From assembly GCA_903901975.1 (NCBI GenBank), contig CAIUTB010000129.1, positions 1-64,000 on the forward strand: a stretch of DNA of 64,000 nt, read 5' to 3'. Below, piece by piece: positions 1 through 9,119 of this stretch. Numbering within the stretch: the first letter of the stretch is position 1; every line of letters starts with the position of its first letter. Origin of the DNA: an uncultured Bacteroidales bacterium. Its GTDB lineage: Bacteria > Bacteroidota > Bacteroidia > Bacteroidales > Paludibacteraceae. Made by a program: the position numbers and the translations under genes. A model generated the notes under the pieces. That model searched no databases and was not told the DNA's origin. It was given only the letters and a program-made list of their open reading frames with translations.

Positions 1-156
1 AGAGAAAACATATTTGCCCGAATGCATATTTTTTTTCGAGCAAATGTAAGTCAATTCAAATCAAAAAATCAAAGAACGGATCTATATTTCTGTATTTCAA
101 TACAATACAGATGTATGTTAAAAGTTAACGCAACGCTACTAATCTCATATAATAAA

Positions 157-2004
157 ATGAAAAACAATCAAACATATTTCGTACTTTTCTTATTATTTTT
201 TGCAGCACTTTCAACCTTCGTGAATTCTCAAATTCCAGCCTTTCCAACCGCGGAAGGGTATGGTAAATATGCCAAAGGAGGTAGAGGAGGAAAGGTAGTG
301 TTTGTCGATAATCTTAAGGACTATATTTCATACAACAGTTTGGAAACTCCTATTCCGGGAAGTTTTCGTTGGGCTTTAACTCAATATCTTGGTGATTCTC
401 TTACTGTTATCTTCAGGGTCTCCGGAACTATTCAATTAAAACCCTATCTTATTTTGAGTGGCACAACAGTAAAAAACCAAAATGATATTCGCTGTTCACG
501 CGTAAACCTGACTATTGCCGGACAAACAGCACCAGGCGAAGGAATTCAAATCAGAAACGGGAAGGTTAATTTAGGTGGATGTACAAATCTGGTTGTCAGA
601 AATTTACGGTTCAGAATTGGTGAGTTAGCCGAACCATCACCAATTTATGGTTATAAAGTAGGTGGAGTTGCCAAAGATACTCTCGCACCTGTAGGTTCTT
701 TTTTACCTGGAGGTTCAGTTGGCTGCGAGAATGCCGTTAATGTGATTTTTGATCACTGCGACTTTGGTTGGTCCGGTGAGGAAAATCTTACTATGTATGA
801 TAATAGATACACAACATTACAATGGTCAATTTTGCACGATGCACTTTATAACGATGGACATGGAAAAGGTGACCGTAGTTATGGTTCACAAACAGGTGGT
901 ATTTGTGCTACTTATCATCATAATTTATGGACTAACAATAAAACCCGCTCTCCTCGATTAAATGGTGCGAGAACTGACAATGAAACCAATGTATTTGTTG
1001 AATTTATCAATAATTTAGTGTACAATTGGGGAAGTTCAAACGCTGCCTATGGAGGAGATATACTGGCTACAGGAGTACGCTCACATACATGCAACTTTGT
1101 AAATAATTATTACAAACCAGGTCCAGCCACCCCTGCGACTTCTTATTTCTTCACCAATTATATTAACACTGGAGCCAGCAGCATTCCTCAATGGTATTTG
1201 TCGGGCAATATTATGGAAGGATCGACTTCGTTAAATGCGAATAACTGGAGTGGATTTACATGGAAATGGTCTACAGCAGGTACTACACTACCAACAAAGG
1301 TTACTTCTGGCTCTGACACCATGCTTTTACCTCCGGCCAGTGTAGTATATAATAGCGCATGGGTTAAATATGTTCCATATAAATTAAGTGCTTTACAGTC
1401 GGCAACAGATGCTTACAATAACATTATATTAAAAGTTGGTACAGTAAACAGGGATTCGGTAGAAAAACGTATCATTCGTGAAGTTAAGAATAAAACAGCC
1501 ACATTCAAAGCATCATTAGGTTCTTGGGGAATTATAGATAAATCATACGATGCCGAAGGGTACATCACTTATGCTACAGCTGTTGCCCCTACTGATACCG
1601 ATAATGATGGGATGCCGGATGTATGGGAACTTACTAATGGATTAGATACGAATAATCCTGAAGACCGCAATATTAGAACTCCCGAGGGTTATACTGCTTT
1701 GGAGGTTTATCTTGCCAGTTTAATGGGAGAAACCATTACTCATAATTTTATTTCGGCAGTAAAAGATGTAATGAGTTTTAATGCAAGTGTACTACCAACC
1801 ATAGCTAAAAAAAAAATTCAAGTTATAAGTGATACTCCGTTACACTTTGCGAGAATTCTTGACTTGACTGGTAAGCAAGTTTTAATAAGTTCACTATCAG
1901 CAAATAATTCGATAGATATATCTAATCTTACAAATGGTTGTTATTTGGTTTTGGTCACAAACAATTCAGGAGATACACAACAATATAAAATAATAAAAGA
2001 ATAG
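157..2004 (+). CDS. Secreted family 1 pectate lyase with T9SS sorting domain
   Basis: Predicted to cleave polygalacturonate by beta-elimination outside the cell. The frame is open from base 22, but the ATG at 157 is preferred because it gives a clear signal peptide (MKNNQ, then a hydrophobic run ending VNSQ). This gives 615 residues. The body is a right-handed beta-helix lyase: TEGYG-like and GGRGG motifs near residue 30-45, NLTIAGQTAPGEG, FDHCDFGW and the Arg-x-Pro motif TRSPR in the catalytic strand. A calcium-binding type DTDNDGMPDVWE segment follows near residue 485. The last 75 residues end in a type A sorting domain (ILDLTGKQV, NGCYLVLV, YKIIKE), so it should leave through type IX secretion. 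It is a paralogue of the next gene, and a stem-loop lies between them. Confidence 0.88.
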   Translation: MKNNQTYFVLFLLFFAALSTFVNSQIPAFPTAEGYGKYAKGGRGGKVVFVDNLKDYISYNSLETPIPGSFRWALTQYLGDSLTVIFRVSGTIQLKPYLILSGTTVKNQNDIRCSRVNLTIAGQTAPGEGIQIRNGKVNLGGCTNLVVRNLRFRIGELAEPSPIYGYKVGGVAKDTLAPVGSFLPGGSVGCENAVNVIFDHCDFGWSGEENLTMYDNRYTTLQWSILHDALYNDGHGKGDRSYGSQTGGICATYHHNLWTNNKTRSPRLNGARTDNETNVFVEFINNLVYNWGSSNAAYGGDILATGVRSHTCNFVNNYYKPGPATPATSYFFTNYINTGASSIPQWYLSGNIMEGSTSLNANNWSGFTWKWSTAGTTLPTKVTSGSDTMLLPPASVVYNSAWVKYVPYKLSALQSATDAYNNIILKVGTVNRDSVEKRIIREVKNKTATFKASLGSWGIIDKSYDAEGYITYATAVAPTDTDNDGMPDVWELTNGLDTNNPEDRNIRTPEGYTALEVYLASLMGETITHNFISAVKDVMSFNASVLPTIAKKKIQVISDTPLHFARILDLTGKQVLISSLSANNSIDISNLTNGCYLVLVTNNSGDTQQYKIIKE

Positions 2005-2093
2005 TTTCTTAATTATCAATACAGTTGAAATAACAATAGTCTAGGTTTAAAAATGAGATTATTCTCCTAAATATTGGCATTTAAAAGTAATAA

Positions 2094-2130
2094 AAATGGA
2101 GGCTTTGATTTTATATCAAAATCTCCATTT
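2094..2130 (+). terminator. Stem-loop after the first pectate lyase
   Basis: AAATGGAG pairs with CTCCATTT, and inside it TTTGA pairs with TCAAA. The following T-tract is weak and interrupted by CCC, so termination may be partial. Confidence 0.45.
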
Positions 2131-2156
2131 CCCATTTGCAGAAACAACATTTTTTG

Positions 2157-2170
2157 AGTACAATTGTACT
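2157..2170. promoter_or_regulatory. Perfect 14-base palindrome upstream of second pectate lyase
   Basis: AGTACAATTGTACT is identical to its reverse complement. It lies directly between a TTTG (2153-2156) and a TTTATTTG (2170-2177), in the region where a Bacteroidota promoter for the 2230 gene would be expected. It could be an operator for a dimeric regulator. The -7 match is imperfect, so the promoter itself is tentative. Confidence 0.4.
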
Positions 2171-2229
2171 TTATTTGCGTCTTATTATAGTATTTAAATT
2201 CGCACAAATAACTAATTACAATCAATAAA

Positions 2230-3915
2230 ATGTACAAAAAAACATTTCTTAAATTTTTCGTTGTATTGCTGTTTTCACCTTTAGCATTACATGCACAATA
2301 TCCCGATGTGCCATCTGACTTAAAGGCTCAGGCGGACAAGATGATACAAGCTGAAAATGCTTTTGTAGACAGCGTGATGAATACTAATAAAGCAATTTTA
2401 AAAGCTGAAAAATGTAATGGTAAGCCCTATATTCCATGGGCTGCCCGTCCAACCGATTTACCACAAGCAAAAATTCCTGCTTTCCCGGGTGCTGAAGGTG
2501 GAGGTCAATGTGCATTTGGAGGTCGTGGAGGCATGGTAATTACTGTTACCAGTCTGGCCGACCGAGGTCCGGGCACATTGCGTGATGCTTGCGAAGGAAC
2601 AGTTGGTGCACGTATTGTGGTATTCAACGTTGCAGGAATTATTCGACTGAAAACTCCTATAATAGTAGCTGCACCTTATCTGACTATTGCCGGACAAACT
2701 GCTCCCGGTGATGGAGTTTGTGTTGCCGGTGAATCATTTTGGGTAAATACTCATGATGTGGTCGTTCGTCATATGCGTTTTCGTCGGGGTGAAACCAAAG
2801 TAGAACGTCGCGATGATTCATTTGGAGGAAATCCTGTAGGAAATATCATGATTGATCACTGCTCTTGTATGTGGGGATTGGACGAAAATATATCTTTCTA
2901 TCGTCACATGTTCAATCCGGGTCCCGGAATTAAGGAAGAAAAACTGCCAACAGTGAATGTAACTATTCAAAATACCATTTCTGCTCAGGCTTTAGACACC
3001 TATAATCATGCTTTTGGTAGTACACTTGGTGGTGAAAACTGCTCATTTATGCGAAATCTATGGGCTGATAATGCCGGACGTAACCCTTCAATTGGTTGGA
3101 ATGGAGTTTTCAATTTTGTAAATAATGTTATCTATAACTGGGCTAACCGCTCTGTAGATGGTGGCGACTATACGGCACTATACAATATCATAAACAATTA
3201 CTATAAACCGGGTCCTTTGACTCCTAAAGATGCTCCAATTGGTCATCGTATTTTGAAACCTGAATCAGGTCGCAGTAAACTGGGTTATCTGGTATTCGGA
3301 CGTGTTTATTGCAATGGTAACATGATGGAAGGAAATGAAGCTGTAACCAAAGATAACTGGAATGGTGGCGTACAAGTAGAAGAAATGGGAAATGCAGGAC
3401 AGTACACAGATTCAATGCGTTGGAACGAACCTTTTCCAAAACCTGAATTTCCAATTATGAAAGCGCAGGATGCTTATAACTATGTGTTGCAAAATGTGGG
3501 AGCAAATATTCCTAAACGAGATATTGTAGATCAACACGTAATATCTCAGGTGCAAACCGGAAAAGCATATTATAAAGAAGGATTAGATTCAGTAAATTTC
3601 TTTCAGTTTAAACATCGTCGTCTAGGCAAAGATTCTTATAAATACGGCATTATTACAGATATTCGGCAGGTGGGCGGTTATCCTGAATACAAAGGAAAAC
3701 CCTATATTGATACAGATAAAGATGGAATGCCTGATGCTTGGGAAAAAGCAAACGGCTTGAATCCTAACGATCCAAGCGATGCTATTAAAGATTGTTCCGG
3801 TGATGGTTATACCAATATCGAGAAATATATTAACGGAATTAGTACCAAGACGAAAACCGACTGGACAAAACCTGAAAACAACCACGATACGCTGGCTGAA
3901 AAAGGAAAACTATAA
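2230..3915 (+). CDS. Secreted family 1 pectate lyase
   Basis: Second exported lyase, 561 residues, with signal peptide MYKKTFLKFFVVLLFSPLALHAQ. An extra N-terminal helical segment of about 60 residues precedes the lyase core, which opens with IPAFPGAEGGG and GGRGG. Core motifs are LTIAGQTAPGDG, VVRHMRFRRGE, IDHCSCMWGLDEN and the Arg-x-Pro motif GRNPS. The first lyase has RSPR at that place, so the second Arg of the motif is not shared. A DTDKDGMPDAWEKANGLNP calcium-binding type segment lies near the C-terminus. There is no T9SS domain, so it is probably periplasmic or surface-associated by another route. The stop codon overlaps a CCCCTAG repeat, and a DUF3826 gene follows at once. The pair suggests pectin or rhamnogalacturonan breakdown. 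Confidence 0.88.
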   Translation: MYKKTFLKFFVVLLFSPLALHAQYPDVPSDLKAQADKMIQAENAFVDSVMNTNKAILKAEKCNGKPYIPWAARPTDLPQAKIPAFPGAEGGGQCAFGGRGGMVITVTSLADRGPGTLRDACEGTVGARIVVFNVAGIIRLKTPIIVAAPYLTIAGQTAPGDGVCVAGESFWVNTHDVVVRHMRFRRGETKVERRDDSFGGNPVGNIMIDHCSCMWGLDENISFYRHMFNPGPGIKEEKLPTVNVTIQNTISAQALDTYNHAFGSTLGGENCSFMRNLWADNAGRNPSIGWNGVFNFVNNVIYNWANRSVDGGDYTALYNIINNYYKPGPLTPKDAPIGHRILKPESGRSKLGYLVFGRVYCNGNMMEGNEAVTKDNWNGGVQVEEMGNAGQYTDSMRWNEPFPKPEFPIMKAQDAYNYVLQNVGANIPKRDIVDQHVISQVQTGKAYYKEGLDSVNFFQFKHRRLGKDSYKYGIITDIRQVGGYPEYKGKPYIDTDKDGMPDAWEKANGLNPNDPSDAIKDCSGDGYTNIEKYINGISTKTKTDWTKPENNHDTLAEKGKL

Positions 3916-4029
3916 CCCCTAGCCCCTGAAGGGGAACTAGATTACAACTACTAATCATAATCAAAAATGAATAATAAAAGAATTATCAAAGACAAAACTA
4001 ACTTAGTTCCCCTTCAGGGGCTAGGGGTT
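3914..4029. repeat. REPIN-like inverted pair 1
   Basis: AACCCCTAGCCCCTGAAGGGG plus AACTA (3914-3939) and its exact reverse complement (4004-4029) form a perfect 26-base inverted repeat around a 64-base loop. The first arm overlaps the lyase stop codon. The loop holds the next gene's ATG, and the second arm is translated as LVPLQGLGV in that gene's signal peptide. Confidence 0.9.
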
Positions 4030-4683
4030 CTTTTGTTTTTACTATTGTTAGTGTCTTCGGTTAAAGCTATTGAGTTGGATTCCAAAAACCGTGATTCGAA
4101 ATATGTTTCAACAATTGTTGAACGTTCGAAAAAGATAGTGGATAAACTCAAACTAAAAGATGCCGATGCAGCCCTAAATGTAGTGAATATCGTCGCAAAT
4201 AAGTATTTTACATTGAACGATATTTATACCAAACGTGACAGTGATGTGGCTAAAATTAAACGCTCAACATTGGCAAAGGAAGCCCGGAATGCAGCCTTAA
4301 ATGCTTCTCAGAATGAAAAAAATGCTGCATTGTATCTCTCACACTTTGCTTTTCCGGCCGAATTGTCGCTTTGCCTGAACGAATCGCAAATAGAAGCGAT
4401 TAAAGATGGTATTTCTTTCGGTGTAGTGAAAGTAACCTACGATGCAACGTTGGAAATGATTCCAACACTGAAGGACGAAGAAAAAACTCAAATTCTGGCC
4501 TGGCTGAAAGAAGCGCGCGAATTCTCTATTGATGCCGAAAATTCGAACAAAAAACATGAGGCATTCGGGAAATATAAAGGCCGTATCAATAATTATCTCT
4601 CAAAAAGAGGCTACGACCTTGTAAAAGAACGTGAAGGCTGGTATGCCCGAATTAAAGCACGCGATGCCGAGAAGAAAAAATAA
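3967..4683 (+). CDS. DUF3826 family exported protein
   Basis: A 238-residue protein with an N-terminal signal (h-region LLFLLLLVSS, then VKAIELD) and a charged, mostly helical body. It resembles the DUF3826 family, which in Bacteroidota is found next to polysaccharide-degrading genes and whose function is not established. It follows the pectate lyase by about 50 bases and is probably co-transcribed. The start codon and the front of the signal peptide lie inside an inverted repeat pair, with residues about 14-22 (VPLQGLGVL) encoded by the repeat arm. The N-terminus is therefore repeat-derived. A strong terminator follows. The family call is from recall of sequence character only. Confidence 0.7.
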   Translation: MNNKRIIKDKTNLVPLQGLGVLLFLLLLVSSVKAIELDSKNRDSKYVSTIVERSKKIVDKLKLKDADAALNVVNIVANKYFTLNDIYTKRDSDVAKIKRSTLAKEARNAALNASQNEKNAALYLSHFAFPAELSLCLNESQIEAIKDGISFGVVKVTYDATLEMIPTLKDEEKTQILAWLKEAREFSIDAENSNKKHEAFGKYKGRINNYLSKRGYDLVKEREGWYARIKARDAEKKK

Positions 4684-4711
4684 ACACTGATTATTTGATA
4701 GTTTGAAGTTG

Positions 4712-4754
4712 AAACTCCCGTAAAGCCTAATATGCTGATTGCGGGAGTTTTTTG
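4712..4754 (+). terminator. Rho-independent terminator after DUF3826 gene
   Basis: AAACTCCCG (4712-4720) pairs with CGGGAGTTT (4742-4750), followed by a T run. It ends the pectate lyase/DUF3826 transcript. Confidence 0.85.
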
Positions 4755-5269
4755 TTAAGTGTATTTTGAAAATCCGTTAGAACTCAGAAGAAAGGTTATA
4801 TACTGTAATTATATCATTGGTTCATTTAACAGGGTAAATTCTATTTAATGTAAGATTTCCTTTTATCGATTCTTTTATGAAAAAATGTTCAGAATAGATG
4901 GGGAGCCCTTGAAATCAAACACTTACACTTTCATGAGTAGGTGTTTTTTTTACATGTTTTTTTAATAATAATTTAAAGAGCTGACATGTTAAATGAAATA
5001 TTAACCTCATATAAAATTAAATAATACAATGTTTTTTACAAACTAATATAGTTAAAGTTTTTAAAGATATACATTTTATTATCTGAATACTTATTGTATC
5101 TTTCTTTCCATATCTTTTGTATGAAGTTAGTTTTTAATACGCTAAACCAGTTTGCTTTAGCAAAACTACTATGAAAATACTTATTGTATAAAACACATTA
5201 ATATGTTTTCTATATTGTATATTATACAGTATGTAAATGACTGAATATGTGTTTTATAACATGATATAG
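4755..5269. other. Intergenic region before the xylose operon
   Basis: No open frame is visible in these 515 bases. They hold an orphan terminator hairpin (4917-4952), two identical 14-base direct repeats AATACTTATTGTAT at 5086-5099 and 5176-5189 (90 bases apart), and an imperfect palindrome AGTTTGC-TTTA-GCAAAACT type at 5149-5167. The last three lie upstream of the regulator promoter and are candidate operator sites. Nothing is recognised at 4755-4916. Confidence 0.5.
4917..4952 (+). terminator. AACACTTAC-family hairpin terminator, copy 1 (orphan)
   Basis: AAACACTTAC pairs with GTAGGTGTTT (one G-T pair) and is followed by a long T run. It matches the hairpins after the symporter gene and after tRNA-Asn. 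No gene is seen directly upstream; the previous gene already has its own terminator. Confidence 0.7.
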
Positions 5270-5304
5270 TTTGAACAATATTTCAATTTATGTGTCTATT
5301 TTTG
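5270..5304 (+). promoter_or_regulatory. Promoter of the xylose regulator/operon
   Basis: TTTG at 5270-5273 and TATTTTTG at 5297-5304, spaced 23 bases, fit the Bacteroidota -33/-7 consensus. The leader to the ATG at 5331 would be about 20 bases. Confidence 0.6.
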
Positions 5305-5330
5305 TTGACTAAATTATTTTGTTAAGAGTA

Positions 5331-6041
5331 ATGTCAAACGAAAATTTATATAATCCTCATATCTCTGTTGACTGTGTGGTTTTTGGCTTTGATGGAGAAA
5401 AGCTGAAAGTCTTGCTGATTGAACGGAGCATTGATGAACAAAATGAATTATATAACGACAAGAAACTTCCGGGCAGCATAATATTGAACAATGAAGATCT
5501 GGATGAAGCAGCCTCACGGGTTTTGACAGAACTTACCGGACTAAAAAATATCTATTTAAGTCAGTTTCAAAGCTTTGGAAACCCCAACAGAACTTCAAAT
5601 CCAAGGGATTTATTGTGGTTGGAACGCACAACACAATTAAAAATTGAGAGAATTGTAACAGTAGCATACACAGCATTAATAAAGATTGACAGGAAACTGA
5701 TTTTTAATGCTACTGATTCTTCTGCAAACTGGTATGATATTAAAGAAATCGCAAAAATGCAACTTGCTTTTGATCATAATCAAATTATCGAAAAAGGATT
5801 GGAACATATACGTCATCAGTTGAAAGTTGAGCCTCATTTGTTGTTCGAATTATTACCAAAAAAGTTCACAATTTCTCAACTTCGTATTTTGCATGATGTT
5901 GTTCATCAAATCCGATCAGATGTAAGGAATTTTCAAAAGAAAGTATCGCAAATGCCTTATTTGCTTATTCTTGATGAAGTAGAAGAAGGGGTTCCTCATC
6001 GGGCAGCAAGATTATATAAGTTTGATAAAAAGAGAACATGA
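5331..6041 (+). CDS. NUDIX-family transcriptional regulator of xylose use
   Basis: A 236-residue protein with an N-terminal NUDIX-like domain (about residues 8-150) and a C-terminal winged helix (about 155-236, FELLPKKFTISQLRILHDVV). The NUDIX box is degenerate: the expected REUxEExGU reads RVLTELTGL, so catalytic Glu residues are lost. The domain more likely senses a sugar or nucleotide-sugar than hydrolyses one. Relatives (NrtR family, and the arabinose regulator AraR of Bacteroides) are repressors that respond to effectors. Its place at the head of xylB-xylA-xylE supports a xylose role. The ATG at 5331 is chosen over an upstream TTG at 5319 because MSNENLYNPHISVDCV is the family's usual start. 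Confidence 0.85.
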   Translation: MSNENLYNPHISVDCVVFGFDGEKLKVLLIERSIDEQNELYNDKKLPGSIILNNEDLDEAASRVLTELTGLKNIYLSQFQSFGNPNRTSNPRDLLWLERTTQLKIERIVTVAYTALIKIDRKLIFNATDSSANWYDIKEIAKMQLAFDHNQIIEKGLEHIRHQLKVEPHLLFELLPKKFTISQLRILHDVVHQIRSDVRNFQKKVSQMPYLLILDEVEEGVPHRAARLYKFDKKRT

Positions 6042-6137
6042 TAATTAGATTTCCGAGATTTTGCTACGAGATATTAACTCCTTTCTTTCAAGATATTACT
6101 AGTAAGTTGTAAATGATTAAATTGTAAATAGAAAAAT

Positions 6138-7616
6138 ATGTATCTACTCGGTTATGATTTAGGTAGTTCGTCGGTTAAGGCGAGTCTTGTAATTGCAGAA
6201 ACAGGCGAATGTGTGTCTTCGGCTTTTTTTCCAAAAAAAGAAATGGAAATTATTTCGGTGAAGGCAGGTTGGGCAGAGCAAAACCCCGAAATATGGTGGA
6301 AAAATCTTAAATTGGTTACACAAGTTATTTTGGAAGAATCAGGAGTAAATGCTGAAGAGATAAAGGCCATTGGAATCTCCTATCAAATGCACGGTTTGGT
6401 ATTAGTAGACGAAAATCATCAAGCTATCCGTAATTCTATTATCTGGTGTGATTCACGTGCTGTGCCTTATGGCGAGAAAGCCTTTAATGAGCTAGGTGTC
6501 GAGCAATGTTTGTCACATTTGTTGAACTCTCCGGGTAATTTTACTTTGTCGAAAATGGCTTGGGTGAAAGAAAATGAACCTGAAAACTTTGCAAAAGCAA
6601 AATATTATATGTTACCGGGTGATTATCTGGCCATGCGTATGACAGGCGATGCCCGCACAACCGCTTCGGGTTTGTCGGAGGGGATTGCGTGGGACTTTAA
6701 ATCCGAAGCACCGGCTAAGTTCGTTTTCGATTACTTTGGGTTTGATACTGCCTTAGTTCCTGAAATTATTCCAACATTTGGCCAACAAGGAAACCTGAAA
6801 CCTGAAATTGCCGCTGAACTTGGTTTGGCATCGGGTACACCGGTAACGTATCGTGCAGGTGATCAACCAAACAATGCGTTGTCATTAAACGTGTTGAATC
6901 CGGGAGAAATTGCCGCTACAGGCGGTACATCGGGTGTTGTTTATGGTGTAAACAGCGACTCGAAATACGATCCACAATCACGTGTGAACTCATTTGCTCA
7001 CGTAAATCACACCAAAGAAGCTACCCGTGTCGGTGTATTGCTTTGTATCAACGGAACAGCTATTCTGAATACATGGATTAAAAATAATGTTGCTCCTGAA
7101 GGTATCAGTTATGCTGAAATGAATGAATTGGCTGCCGGAATTCCTGTTGGAAGTGAAGGTGTAAGCATTATTCCTTTTGGTAACGGTGCTGAACGCGTAT
7201 TGGGAAATCAGCAACCTAACTGTTCTATTCACGGTGTAAACTTCAACCGCATTACCAAAGCACATTTAATCCGTGCAGCTCACGAGGGAATTGCATTTTC
7301 GTTCAAATACGGAATGGATATCATGAATCAAATGGGCATTGAAACCAAGACCATTCGTGCCGGACATGCTAACTTATTCTTAAGTCCTATTTTCCGCCAG
7401 ACCTTGGCTAATATTACCGGAGCAACTATCGAATTGTACAATACCGATGGCTCGGTAGGTGCAGCGCGTGGTGCCGGAATAGGAGCGGGGATCTACAAAG
7501 ATGCAGAGGAAGCTTTTGCAACCCTGAAAAAGATTCAGGTAATAACTCCCGAAACTGAAAACGTGGAAGCAACGAAGGTGGCGTACGAAAAATGGCTTTC
7601 TAATATGTCAATTTAA
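6138..7616 (+). CDS. xylB: Xylulokinase
   Basis: Phosphorylates D-xylulose to xylulose 5-phosphate with ATP, feeding the pentose phosphate pathway in the cytoplasm. The 492-residue length and FGGY-kinase layout fit: phosphate-binding YDLGSSSVKASLV at residues 5-17, substrate-domain YQMHGLVLVD and WCDSRA, MLPGDYLAMRMTGD, then DQPNNALSLNVLNPGEIAATGGTSG with the catalytic Asp and second phosphate motif. It lies 96 bases after the NUDIX regulator and 111 bases before xylA. Function is supported by both the motifs and the operon. Confidence 0.95.
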   Translation: MYLLGYDLGSSSVKASLVIAETGECVSSAFFPKKEMEIISVKAGWAEQNPEIWWKNLKLVTQVILEESGVNAEEIKAIGISYQMHGLVLVDENHQAIRNSIIWCDSRAVPYGEKAFNELGVEQCLSHLLNSPGNFTLSKMAWVKENEPENFAKAKYYMLPGDYLAMRMTGDARTTASGLSEGIAWDFKSEAPAKFVFDYFGFDTALVPEIIPTFGQQGNLKPEIAAELGLASGTPVTYRAGDQPNNALSLNVLNPGEIAATGGTSGVVYGVNSDSKYDPQSRVNSFAHVNHTKEATRVGVLLCINGTAILNTWIKNNVAPEGISYAEMNELAAGIPVGSEGVSIIPFGNGAERVLGNQQPNCSIHGVNFNRITKAHLIRAAHEGIAFSFKYGMDIMNQMGIETKTIRAGHANLFLSPIFRQTLANITGATIELYNTDGSVGAARGAGIGAGIYKDAEEAFATLKKIQVITPETENVEATKVAYEKWLSNMSI

Positions 7617-7727
7617 AAATATGCCAATATGCTAATGAAATAATTCCCGATACAAAATATTGGCAAATTGGTTGATTGGCACATTCAATGAATTTCAAAT
7701 TAATTAATCATCAAATTATATTTTATT
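7617..7727. repeat. Short inverted and tandem repeat in the xylB-xylA junction
   Basis: ATATGCCAATATGCTAATG contains a tandem octamer-like unit (AATATGCC/AATATGCT). GCCAATAT is matched downstream by ATATTGGC, followed by ATTGGTTGATTGGC. It may fold as an intercistronic hairpin. Confidence 0.45.
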
Positions 7728-9044
7728 ATGTCAACAAAAGTGTATTTCCCATCAGTGGAAAAAATCAAATTCGAAGGAAAAGAAAGTAAAAATCCTTTAG
7801 CATTCCGTTACTACGATGCTAAGAAAGTAGTTTATGGTAAAACTATGGAAGAGTGGTTCAAATTCTCTATGGCTTGGTGGCATACTTTGTGTGCTGAAGG
7901 TGGCGATCCATTTGGTCCCGGTACACAGGTTCACCCATGGGTAGGTGCTGCCGATGCATTGCAAGCTGCAAAAGACAAAATGGATGCTGGTTTTGAGTTC
8001 ATGAGCAAAATTGGTATCGAATATTACTGTTTCCACGATATCGACTTAGTGAGCGAAGGTTCTTCCATCGAAGAATACGAAGCTAACCTGAAAGCTATCG
8101 TTGCTTATGCAAAAGAAAAACAAGCTGCTACAGGTATCAAACTTATGTGGGGTACTGCTAACGTTTTCTCTCCAGCTCGTTACATGAACGGTGCCAGCAC
8201 CAATCCTGATTTTGATGCTGCTGCTCGCGCAATGCTTCAAATCAAAAACTCAATCGATGCTACTATCGAATTAGGTGGTAAAGCGTATGTATTCTGGGGC
8301 GGTCGTGAAGGGTATATGTCGTTGTTGAACACCAACATGAAACGCGAAAAACAACACATGGGTATTATGTTGCAAAAGGCTCGTGATTACGCACGTGCAA
8401 AAGGCTTCAAAGGCGTGTTCCTTATCGAACCAAAACCAATGGAACCAATGAAACACCAATACGATGTGGATACTGAAACTGTAATCGGTTTCCTTAAACA
8501 ATTCGGTTTGGAAAACGATTTTAAAATCAACATCGAAGTAAACCACGCTACATTGGCTGGTCATACTTTCGAGCACGAATTGCAATGTGCAGTTGATAAT
8601 GGTATGTTGGGAGCAATCGATGCTAATCGCGGTGATGTTCAAAACGGTTGGGATACTGACCAATTCCCCGCTGATATCTTCGAATTGACACAAGCTATGT
8701 TGGTTGTGCTTCAGGGCGGTGGTATGCAAGGTGGTGGTACCAACTTCGATGCTAAAATCCGTCGTAACTCAACCGATAATGACGATTTATTTATTGCTCA
8801 CGTTGGAGCTATGGACGTAATGGCTCGTTCTTTGGAAGCTGCAGCTGCTATCTTAGAAGAATCTCCTTACAATAAAATGGTTTCTGAGCGTTATGCTTCA
8901 TGGGATGCAGGAAAAGGTAAAGAATTCGAAGAGGGAAAACTTACGTTTGAAGATGTTTACGCATACGCGAAAGCGAATGGCGAACCAAAACAAATCAGCG
9001 GTAAACAGGAACTTTACGAAGCAATTGTAAATATGTATATTTAA
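7728..9044 (+). CDS. xylA: Xylose isomerase
   Basis: Converts D-xylose to D-xylulose with divalent metal ions. The 438-residue length is that of the class II enzymes typical of Bacteroidota. The active-site His/Asp segment [10 protein letters not shown], the metal-ligand region [42 protein letters not shown] with GAIDANRGD, and the conserved WDTDQFP are all present. The gene lies between xylulokinase and the symporter. Codon choice is more regular than in neighbouring genes, as expected of a highly expressed enzyme. Confidence 0.97.
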   Translation: MSTKVYFPSVEKIKFEGKESKNPLAFRYYDAKKVVYGKTMEEWFKFSMAWWHTLCAEGGDPFGPGTQVHPWVGAADALQAAKDKMDAGFEFMSKIGIEYYCFHDIDLVSEGSSIEEYEANLKAIVAYAKEKQAATGIKLMWGTANVFSPARYMNGASTNPDFDAAARAMLQIKNSIDATIELGGKAYVFWGGREGYMSLLNTNMKREKQHMGIMLQKARDYARAKGFKGVFLIEPKPMEPMKHQYDVDTETVIGFLKQFGLENDFKINIEVNHATLAGHTFEHELQCAVDNGMLGAIDANRGDVQNGWDTDQFPADIFELTQAMLVVLQGGGMQGGGTNFDAKIRRNSTDNDDLFIAHVGAMDVMARSLEAAAAILEESPYNKMVSERYASWDAGKGKEFEEGKLTFEDVYAYAKANGEPKQISGKQELYEAIVNMYI

Positions 9045-9051
9045 TAAATCA

Positions 9052-9112
9052 ACCGTAAGCAGTAAACGGTAAGCAGTAAGATGCTTGCTATTTACTGCTT
9101 GGCGCTTACTAC
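9052..9112. repeat. Heptad repeat hairpin between xylA and the symporter
   Basis: Imperfect 7-base units of the AGTAAGC/AGTAAAC type (GTAAGC, AGTAAAC, GGTAAGC, AGTAAG) are followed by their reverse complement (CTTGCTATTTACTGCTTGG, CGCTTAC). The tract can fold into a hairpin just before the symporter start. The same unit recurs at 61601-61671. Confidence 0.7.
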
Positions 9113-9119
9113 TAATATT

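Noticed and set aside
9081..9119. Upstream ATG for the xylose symporter
   Set aside because: The extra 13 codons fall in the heptad repeat hairpin, and the family N-terminus begins at the ATG at 9120.
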